NCBI GenBank assembly: GCA_014529385.2
Contig: CM043942.1
Span: forward strand, 5,360,501 to 5,420,500
Origin: Adiantum capillus-veneris
Taxonomy: Eukaryota; Streptophyta; Polypodiopsida; Polypodiales; Pteridaceae
Length of the DNA: 60,000 bases
Reading direction: 5' to 3'
In this document: piece after piece, positions 52,211 through 60,000 of the stretch
Layout: the number at the start of each line of letters is the position of its first letter
Position numbering within the stretch: the first letter of the stretch is position 1
Notes under the pieces: model-generated
Database searches by the model: none
Told to the model about the DNA's origin: nothing
The model's input: only the letters and a program-made list of their open reading frames with translations
Program-made: the position numbers and the translations under genes

Positions 52211-53092
52211 ATTTTTTCAGTTTGCTGCGTTTGCAGAAATCTGATATGGTTGCTTCTTTGCCACCTCTTGAAGCACCTGCCAAACATGTTTGTGAAGGCT
52301 GTATTTTGGGTAAGATGCAGCATTTGAAGTTTTCAAAGGATGGTTCAATTAGGGCCTTATGCAGGTTGCAGCTTGTACATAGTGATGTTTGTGGGCCCAT
52401 TCAAACTCCGTCCTTGGGCAATTACCTTCACTTCGTGACTTTCATTGATGATTACTCCAAGCATGCATGGGTATTTCCGCTTAAAGCGAAGTCCGAAGTT
52501 TTTATGTGCTTTAAACAATTTTCGGCTATGGCTGAAAATGTCTCAAAATGTACTATGGGCACCCTCCGTTCCGATCACGGGGGGGAGTATATGTCTCATG
52601 AATTTAATGCATTTCTATCTAGTAGTGGGATAAAACACCAATGTATAGTGCCCTATACACCTCAGCAAAATGGTGTTGCTGAGAGGAAAAACAGGTCACG
52701 TAAGGAAATGGCATGATGTATGGTCAAAAGTCAAGCTTTACCGCATTCTTTTTGGCATGAGGCCATCATGTGTGCCACTTATGTACTAAAGAGGTGTCCT
52801 ACAAAAGCTTTGCAGTGTATTACTCCATATGAAGCATGGCATGATAGAAAGCCTTCTATTGAGCATTTTTTGTTTTTGGTTGTTTGGCATATGCTTTGGT
52901 GCCACAAACACAGTGCAAAAAATTGGATGATAAGGTTGTCAAATGTATTTTTGTTGGTTATAGTGCTAAAAGCAAAGGTTACAGGTTGTATCATCCACAA
53001 ACAAAGCGTATTCTGGTTTCACGAGATGTAGTGTTTGTGGAAGATTCAGTTCAGCCCTTGCTGTCATGTCCTAGAGACAGTAATGTAAGCTG
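52180..53092 (+). pseudogene. pol: Element D integrase
   Basis: HHCC finger (LWHACFGHLNFFSL ... CEGCILGKMQHLKF), then core motifs LQLVHSDVCGPIQ, LRSDHGGEYMS and NGVAERKNRSRKEMA, followed by a TGA (52714-52716; probably CGA). The C-terminal region is split over 52720-53031 and 52884-53093 (KCIFVGYSAKSKGYRLY, VSRDVVFVED). Confidence 0.8.
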
Positions 53093-54145
53093 AGAGGACA
53101 TTTATGACACTTTGTTGCCTCTTTCCAGTGGTGGAAATACGAATGTAAACTCCAATGAGGCAAATGTACAGCCTATGGGGGTTTCAAAAAATCTTATAGA
53201 TCAGCCTATTACTGATGCAGATGGACATGATGTACTTGATGGGGAAAGGGTTGAAAATGAGCAGGCTAGAGGTATGCCAAAATGACTGGTGCATACATTG
53301 CGTGACAGTAAATTGGATGCACCTTTGTCTAGTTGTACTTGTTCAGGCTCTCGCCATGCATCTTATGCATCAGATTGTTATGCTTTGGTTGTGTCTAGCT
53401 TACATGATGTTGAGAAACCTCTGTCTTTTGATGAAGAACAAAATTCAAAAAATTGGATGGCTGCCATGCAATTAGAATATGATGCACTTATAGAAAATGA
53501 AACATGGACTTTATGTGATTTGCCTCTTGGCGAAAAGGCCATTGGTACAAAGTGGGTTTACAAGTTGAATGCAAGCTGGATGGTGAAATCGATCGCCATA
53601 AGGCTCGACTTGTTGCAAAGGGTTATGCATAGCAAAAAGGCATAGATTATGAAGAAACTTTTGCTCTCACTTGTCGTATGACTACTGTGCGTTTTCTATG
53701 TGCATTGGCACCTCATTTTGGTTGGGATGTACATCAATCAGATATTGTTACTGCTTTCTTGAATGGTGACATATTTGAAAAAGTTTATGTAACGCAACCT
53801 CGTAGTTTTGTCAAGAAAGGACAAGAGGAAAAAGTGTGCAGATGTAAGAAGGATTTGTATGGGTTGAAGCAATCTACTCGTGCTTGGTATGAGAAAGCTG
53901 ACACTCATTTGGTCAAATAAGGCTTTCGTAACAATCCAATAGAAAGCACATTATATGTAAAGCGTGAGGGTGATGTACTTCTCATTGTGGTTCTTTATGT
54001 TGATGATTTGCTTATCACTGGACCAAATGAGAGACATACTGCTGTATTTAAGGCTGATTTGAATGCTACTTTCAAGATGAAAGATTTGGGCCTGTTGCAT
54101 CATTACTTGGGTATATAGTTTAAGCAGTCTGATGGTGATATTGCC
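53093..54145 (+). pseudogene. pol: Element D reverse transcriptase
   Basis: Pieces in different frames: NWMAAMQLEYDALIENETW, GEKAIGTKWVYKLN, then HQSDIVTAFLNGDIFEKVY (motif A), LYGLKQSTRAWYEK, and VVLYVDDLLITG (YVDD, near 53995-54030). Stops at 53643, 53918 and 54117 and a frameshift near 53575. Confidence 0.8.
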
Positions 54146-54959
54146 TTGTGTCAAAAAAGTTACATAAAGACATTGCTATGTAAGTTTGGACTTGAGGATT
54201 GCAAACCTATTGCCACTCCCATCAAAACAGGTTTAAAATTGAGTCTTCATGATGCTGGTGATCCTGCATATGTCACTCTTTATCAAACTGCTGTTGGATG
54301 CCTCATTTATGTATGCAACACAAGGCCGGATATTCAGTTTGCAGTCTCAGAGGTCAACAGATTTATGCATAGCCCAGGGTCTAAGCATTGGCAGGCTGTC
54401 AAGAGGATTTTACGCTACCTTAGTGGCACTTTACATCTTGGCTTGTTTTATCCCAAGAGGGATCATTGCCTCCATACTTACATGCTTTTTCGGACTCAGA
54501 TTGGGCTCGTTGTTTTGACACGCGAGTGTCCATAAGTGGTTTTTGTTTCATGCTTGGCAGTTCATGTATATCATGGTTGAGCAAGAAGCAACCTATTGTG
54601 GCCACTTTGAGTTGTGAGGCTGAGCATAGGGCAGTCTTCACAGCTACAGTTGAGTGTGTATGGCTTAGATGCCTTATGGCTGATTTGGGTGTGGGTGTTG
54701 GATAGGACATTGCCAACACTATCTACACTGACAGTCAGAGCGCATTGGCAGTTGCGAGGAACCCAGTTTTTCATGCTCGCACAAAGCACATTGAGGTGCA
54801 TTACCACTATGTCAGGGAGAGACCCTCAGCAGGAGAGATTAGCTTGGCTTATGTGACAACACAGGACAACCTTGCAGATCTTTTCACAAAGGCATGGTCT
54901 TGTGAGAAGCTCGAAGCTTTCCGCAAAGCTTTGGGCTTACTCCCCTTTGTGGACTGATC
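54146..54959 (+). pseudogene. pol: Element D RT C-terminus and RNase H
   Basis: CQKSYIKTLLCKFGLEDCKP, NTRPDIQFAVSEVNRFM and RILRYLSGTLHLGL, then after a frameshift near 54470 SDSDWARCFDTRVSISGFC and SKKQPIVATLSCEAEHRAV. It ends KHIEVHYHYVRE and LADLFTKAWSCEKLEAF. One stop at 54703-54705. Confidence 0.8.
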
Positions 54960-55032
54960 ATGTTGTTAGGGCATGGCACTTCTCTTTACTCATGTGCCAA
55001 CTCTCGTTCACCGCCTCACTCCAGGGGGCATT

Positions 55033-55259
55033 TGTTACCATATAGATGTGGTAGTGATGTGTGTGAACACACTAGGACGGCCGGGGCATTTTTCCCCTCT
55101 TTAGGAGGTTTTTCCCCCCGTGCATTGTATATACGCCCATCACTCTAGGGCTATCTATCTTTCCATTGCACACTAAGTAATACACTCTCTATTGTGTGCC
55201 TTGAGCTTCCTTCATCTTCTCCAAGCTGTGTGCATTTCCTTGCAACCCTAATTCCAACA
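55033..55259 (+). repeat. Element D 3' LTR
   Basis: 227 bp, TGTTACCATATAG to AATTCCAACA, preceded by the polypurine tract ccagggggcatt. Confidence 0.9.
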
Positions 55260-55264
55260 GCTAG
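55260..55264. repeat. Target-site duplication of D (right)
   Basis: gctag, same as 39389-39393. Confidence 0.85.
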
Positions 55265-56240
55265 GATTGACACAACCAATCTCACCTGGTTGGAAAGGAA
55301 AAGCCTTCCCATGCTTCTTTAACATTTGTAATAAACATGCTATCTCTTCTTGATTTAAAAACTCTGCATCACCGATTTGCAATTCCTGCAAAGTTTCTTC
55401 AATAAATGAGTGCCCAATGTTACCTGGATATTGGAGAATAGGTTGTCAAGATGCTTCCTCCATAACGGTGTCACTCTCTTTTGGCAATGTAATAGCCATA
55501 TGTATGACCTTCCTTGCCACTGTTTTGTATTTTGTATTTACTTGTATCTCCTTTGCATTCAACTCTGCTTTGAATTGGAAACGGATGTCATACATATCAA
55601 GAGAGTTTACCTTAACAATCTCAATCCTGGCTTGATCATTTGATTGCATGGCTGCATCCAATTCCCCTATTGTGTCCACAAATTCATATTCTTCAAAAAT
55701 CCGTGAAATTGTTTCATTTGGATCCACCATCTCACATTCTTGAAACATACCTTGAGCATTGCAAACATGTTGCTTCTCCCATTTGCATAAGTCATTGAAT
55801 TTCTTGTAAGATATTGATCCTTCTGAAGATAAACCCAAAAATCCTGAAGAAAAAGCCTCTCTGTATACACCCGCTGTCAGCGAGAACTTCTCTTTCAAAG
55901 CACCATCATAGTCTTGCTTTACAATGGCACTTGGAAAAAATCAGGGAATTCCCTGTTCTCTTTAAATTCCTTTGTCAACTTCGGCAATGGATGATCCCTT
56001 AAGGTGTTCCTATTCATGGCATGGTCTACACAAACAGTTAGAAATTGTACCACTTTCTTCCCATTATGACTTCGGATCCTGGCATAAGAAGATCCATCAT
56101 CCAAAACCTTTGTTTCCATTTGCACATTAGTAATATAAGGTTGTCCCAATACAATTAGATAAGTTGAGTGCTCTTGCACAAAGAAATAATGTTCATCACT
56201 TACATCTCCTATAGTTACCTTAGGACATGCACCATACAAA
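55260..56240 (-). pseudogene. pol: E pol: protease C-terminus to RT N-terminus
   Basis: ORFs 56239-55919 (GACPKVTIGDVSDEHYFFVQ, STYLIVLGQPYITN, which closes the retropepsin) and 55898-55446. The stretch before D (IEETLQELQIGDAEFLNQEE, FPFQPGEIGCVNPS) leads directly into VVSPMVIITVP at 39390. Stop and frameshift at 55900-55920. Confidence 0.7.
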
Positions 56241-56248
56241 TCACCTGA

Positions 56249-56653
56249 TTATGCATTAGCAGCTCGGATACACCACCCATGTTCGACATCAACCGGCCAC
56301 TTCCCTTTCAAATATAAGCTCTTTGACATAAGGTTTACTTCTGAACCATGATATACCAATGCAACCACCGGCTCGTCCGAATTGCCTATCTTCACCAAAG
56401 TTTCAGTAGTAGCTCTGGCCCAATGATTCCATGTAAAATGGCTTCGAGGCACATCTTCACAGTACTCATCCTCATGAAATCTGATATGATTTACCCGCCT
56501 TGGAAGATCGTTGTTGTTGACTATGCTTCCCCATTCATCATCCCCAAATTCTACTTCATTAACGCTGCTCAATAAGGCTTCAATTCTCTGCACTCCCTGT
56601 GTCCTGGTTGGATCATTTTCAGTCCCGTACAATATTTGACGCTTCCTCTTCAT
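56249..56653 (-). pseudogene. pro: E protease
   Basis: VVALVYHGSEVNLMSKSLY near 56350 is the active site of a gypsy retropepsin of the DHGSE type. The Asp is replaced by Tyr (GAT to TAT), so it is expected to be inactive. The upstream WARATTETLVKIGNSDEP is the usual lead-in. Confidence 0.7.
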
Positions 56654-57229
56654 AAGATCAATGATGTTGTCATGAAATTCTCAGTTTGCAATACCTAGGA
56701 TTTCTCCTAGGGTAAACTCCACCCGACTATTTAGAATCCGCTCCTCAAGTACCCTCTTAACATCAGTTGCCTGTTCAATATCAGACCTCAGTCTATATGA
56801 TGGGCCTCAAGCTTTCCCTGCTTTCTTCTCCTTCTTGGCTTCATCCATTGGAACATCAGGTGGGGTAGGAGCCACACCTGAGCTAGATTCTTTTTCCTTT
56901 TGTATTGCTGATCTAGTTGTCTTCTTCAAAGTTCCTAGTAGATCCTCTTCCCTTTCCACTTTTATTTGACAAAAGCCTCATTGTTTTGAGACTTTGCTAT
57001 ATATGTGTATACTGAGAGAGAGTCTACAGGATCCCCCCACCCGGTAGTCTTTCTAATGCAGTTTCCCACTTACATAGCTGTTGATATCCAACCTTCCCCT
57101 TTTTTTCCATGGTCATAGCGTATGGACAAGAAATTCCCTTTTTGTGGGAAGCTTCAATAGGTTTTCCAGTAATTTGCTTTCAATTTGCACTCCATAAGTC
57201 AATGCTTCAGCTACACTTGCATGATGTTC
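56654..57229 (-). other. Element E decayed gag-protease linker
   Basis: Lys/Glu-rich coding-like sequence with many stops and no recognisable domain. Confidence 0.4.
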
Positions 57230-58218
57230 TTACAACATCTCTTCCATACTCTTCTTCATTCCACCTTTCCCATATTTGGTCTTTAAGGGCAAACCTGTTT
57301 CTCGAAGATGTATTAGCCCATCCTTCCAAAAAACCACGTCTTTACACTTGGCTTCTACAAACTCATCACACTCACTCCTGACATGATCAAGACTGTCACA
57401 CCACATGCAATTTTGATTACCACTTCCCCTCTGTGGACCGCCTTGTTTTGATCGAGATGTTGAACCTTTTTCTTCCAGCTTTACAGCTTTCAAATTGATG
57501 TTTAAATCCTGGATTCCCTTCACAATCTCATCCATAAAATACTCCTCTAGCTTTGGGGTCTTCTCCTTTAACATCACATGGATCTCTTCTTCTTTTTCTT
57601 CCACATTTGTATTCATTCCGACTAACTTGTCCAACCTTTTCTGTCGCTTCACCACCATATTGGCCGCTTCAATCACTTCTTTTGAATCTGACTTCAGCCC
57701 TAACGCCCCTGCTGGATCCTCAAGGAGATCCACTAAGCTCTTTTGTATTCTACCTTTTCAAAATTAAAAGCAGTACGTTCGGTGGTAGATAACTGACCAA
57801 ATCTTTTCTCAAATCCTCATAGCAACTCAAGTCCAGAAAGCCCCTTATTGCGGTGCTTCACCCACTTCAAAAAGTTTTTCTTTGTAACATGCTCCTTATC
57901 TTCAAGAAAATATTCGTCTTTGACAACTTACTTGAATGCCACCCATGTTCCCCCATGTGCAGTCCGAAGCTCCTCAACCCGTGCCCATAGTTCAGGCACG
58001 ACTACCAACACAAAAAATTTCATTGTAGCTTGCTCATTTGCTCCCTTGTCTTCCATAGCCTGTTCATATATTTGACAAAATTTGGTAACATTATTGCCTT
58101 CAAACCGCCCCACTCTATATGTCACTGTTTGCCTAGCTTCACGAATCCAAGCTTCCTCTTGATTCTTTCTCCGTCTCCCAATGGCTTGACTGTGGAAGGA
58201 CCATAGTTGTTTTTTCAT
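57230..58218 (-). pseudogene. gag: E Gag
   Basis: The N-terminal piece 58218-57928 has VGRFEGNNVTKFCQIYEQAM and FVLVVVPELWARVEELR, a capsid pattern shared with element H. After a stop at 57928 come VTKKNFLKWVKHRNKG and FEKRFGQLSTTERTAF. The ORF 57733-57230 has DPAGALGLKSDSKEVIEAAN and a CCHC knuckle CMWCDSLDHVRSEC near 57400. Frameshift or stop near 57740-57760. Confidence 0.75.
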
Positions 58219-59360
58219 TAGGTAGCCCTTGGTGTTTATCTGCTAGGTATGGAACCCTTGGCTGTCAAAAACCATGAGATTATCCTTTCCCATAGTGCAC
58301 CCCAAGTGTCGTGTGGGAAAGGTCTTGCCCTTGGTGTAGGGAAATGTCTAATTCCCTTGTACAATGATTTTACAAATTTATAGCTTTGTGAAGCCACTCT
58401 CTACTTTGTGGAGCTCCTCTTCACAAAGTATAGACTTAGGGTTTACAAGATTTTTGGGGGTGATTAGGGATGCACAAGGTGTGAGCTTTGATGGAGGCAT
58501 GCAAAACAAGGTCTTAGGGGTTGTGGGGATGCTTCCAAAAAAAAAAAAAAACTTGGGATACAAGGGCTTTGGGTAGGTCGAGGTTTGATGCAAGCTTGCA
58601 GGCCGTGGGAACACTTGTTGTGGTTGCAAGTTGCAAGACTTTACAGGACTGTGGGAACTCCCTCTTTGCTGGGCCAAAGTAGATTTGATGGCTCACGGGA
58701 ACAAAGGCAAGGCTTGCTTAGCTTTGAGAAGAGGACTGCGGGAGCCACACGTGAACACCATCGGGGCGGACCCAAAAAATGGCACTTAAAAGGGCTTGAC
58801 GGGGTGGCAAGTCCTGATGTGAGGCAAATACAACTCCATGTGTAGTGCTACTAGCGGACCTGAAAGCTCACTGAAATGGAGTTGAGCACCAAGATGAGAT
58901 CCACCCGTGGCTCCAAAAATAAGTCACAAGCTTTAATCCCAGAACCTCACAGATACACAATTGATATGCTTCCCCTAAGCCACGGCACCAAAGGCACTCC
59001 CTTGTTGGGTAGCCAAGCTTTGCAGGTGATAAGTTGACTGTTGTAGTTGTCCGAGAGCTTAAGAGCTCAAAAGAGCTCCAAATGATACTTGTACACACAA
59101 GTTTTGCAGAGATTTGGGAATAAGAGAGGCAAAAAAATTTGAAGCACAAATTGAGTGTAATGCTCTCACACACAATATAATCAATCCAAGAGTTACTATG
59201 CAAAGATACCTAAGGAATGCTATGCAAAGAGGTATGAGTGGTGGCCATTGCAAGCATGAGAGATAGGATGAGCTTGAATGGCCTAGCTTAGAGGAGAATG
59301 TTGAGCTTAATCAAAATCCACAAGATACAAACCTAGGCTAATAGAAGTAGCCTAGTTTTA
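58219..59360 (-). other. Element E leader (contains the SINE-like copy)
   Basis: Between the PBS and gag. The SINE-like repeat at 58715-59000 interrupts it. The A tract at 58537-58550 has no obvious role. No coding domain. Confidence 0.5.
58715..59000 (-). repeat. SINE-like repeat, copy 2
   Basis: Matches 2115-2396. Minus strand A-box-like tggcttagggg (58972-58982) and B-box-like gaggttctgggattaaagc (58930-58948). Homology with copy 1 fades just left of 58745 and stops right of 58988. Confidence 0.5.
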
Positions 59361-59373
59361 AGCTCTGATACCA
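59361..59373 (-). promoter_or_regulatory. Primer-binding site of E (initiator-Met type)
   Basis: Minus strand tggtatcagagct, two bases after an LTR end TTTTCA. This PBS is commoner in copia elements, but the coding content downstream is gypsy. Confidence 0.7.
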
Positions 59374-59375
59374 CA

Positions 59376-60000
59376 TGAAAAGTACATTGATTAGGGTGGA
59401 TAGATTAGGCTAGCATTCATGATGATTGTGAGAGAATCATGTGCGGCCACACCAAGCACGATACAGAGACTCAATGCACAAAGAGTATAAGCAAACATTG
59501 GATTGATTATTGAACTCAAATGCTAGTAGTACATAGTCAGCCATTATATAGGCTTCTGGGGGAAGCTTTGGATGACATCACAAGTGATGGGAGGCATCAA
59601 GATCAGACCAAATCAGCTCTAGGTTGTGCATACCTCTCCAGGGGTGTGTGTGTGTAGCATGTGACGTGAATGCAAGCATCGACTAAATCAAGTAGGTAAG
59701 TCTGATAGGCAAATGCACTGAATCTAGACAAGGTAGAGTAAGGGGAGAGCTCCATGGTGTGGGCTTAGGCACAAATTCAAAACAGTCCTTTGTAGGCCAA
59801 TATGAGACAAATTCCCAATCACCCTTGCAGAGTTGCTAAAAATCAAACCACTTGTGGAGACAAATAAACAAAAACCTGGAAAAGATGGGAGTGAAGATCC
59901 AGCCAATAAACGAGCTCATGGAAGAAACCAAGAAAACAAACCATCATAAGAAACCAAAAGCGAAACTTGTACCACTAAATAAAGTAGGTGATTATTGTGA
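59376..60000 (-). repeat. Element E 5' LTR (incomplete at window edge)
   Basis: Ends (minus strand) AATGTACTTTTCA before the PBS. A TATA-like gcctatataatgg lies near 59541-59553 on the minus strand, about 170 bp before the end. Its start is outside the window and I could not find a partner at the left edge. Confidence 0.55.

Larger units (their letters stand above)
39394..55259 (+). mobile_element. Element D: Ty1/copia element split by B
   Basis: LTRs of 227 bp at both ends differ at about ten sites; perfect TSD gctag. Gag, protease, integrase, RT and RNase H follow in copia order. Element B is inserted in gag. Several stops and frameshifts. Confidence 0.9.
3753..60000 (-). mobile_element. 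Element E: old Ty3/gypsy element, split by A and D
   Basis: E reads right to left: 5' LTR from beyond 60000 to 59376, PBS 59361-59373, gag 58218-57230, protease near 56350, RT from 55260 across D to 38530, RNase H to about 37838, integrase finger 37800-37571, then integrase core and C-terminus at 5625-4698. D (39394-55259, TSD gctag) and A (5631-37565, TSD atgct) interrupt it. Removing either restores a continuous frame. Many stops and frameshifts make it inactive. The left end is uncertain. Confidence 0.75.

Noticed and set aside
2115-59000. The two SINE-like copies as LTRs of E
   Set aside because: The right copy lies inside E's leader, left of the PBS at 59361, so it cannot be the 5' LTR; homology is short and lacks TG...CA ends.

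Overview
The window is plant-type nuclear DNA made almost entirely of nested LTR retrotransposons. I see no intact host gene, no tRNA or rRNA gene and no prokaryotic feature. The evidence is Ty1/copia and Ty3/gypsy polyproteins, primer-binding sites (PBS) complementary to initiator-Met or Asp tRNA, polypurine tracts, TG...CA LTRs and 5-bp target-site duplications (TSDs). The host is a retroelement-rich land plant; the lineage cannot be fixed from this sequence.

Matching LTR ends and TSDs gives a nest of eight elements, lettered here. E (minus, gypsy) is the oldest. It is seen at about 3753-5630, 37566-39393 and 55260 to the window end. A (minus, gypsy, 5631-37565, TSD atgct) landed in E's integrase zinc finger. 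D (plus, copia, 39394-55259, TSD gctag) landed in E's pol. B (plus, gypsy, 40456-51141, TSD atatc) landed in D's gag. Three elements landed in A: C (minus, copia deletion derivative, 19290-22972), G (plus, copia, 28361-34307, TSD taatg) and F (plus, gypsy-like, 5777-18193, TSD gtcgt/gtcat). F lies inside A's 3' LTR. H (plus, gag-only, about 8609-13983) lies inside F.

Layout: 1-2114 holds unrecognised decayed ORFs; 2115-2396 is a SINE-like repeat; 2397-4697 is probably E's 3' non-coding end; 4698-5630 is E integrase; 5631-37565 is A with F, H, C and G inside; 37566-39393 is E RT to integrase finger; 39394-55259 is D with B inside; 55260-58218 is E gag-protease; 58715-59000 is a second SINE-like copy; 59361-60000 is E's PBS and 5' LTR.

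The most interesting biology is in the A/B/F gypsy family. Downstream of the integrase these elements carry a second retropepsin-like domain and a segment with WVPK motifs. In A and B this is followed by an internal polypurine tract, a TATA-like box and a separate ~140-codon accessory ORF that I do not recognise. The ORF is preserved in both copies. F kept both protease-like domains and the WVPK segment but lost RT, RNase H and integrase. Most coding regions carry stops or frameshifts; B, and G's RT-RNase H, are the best preserved.
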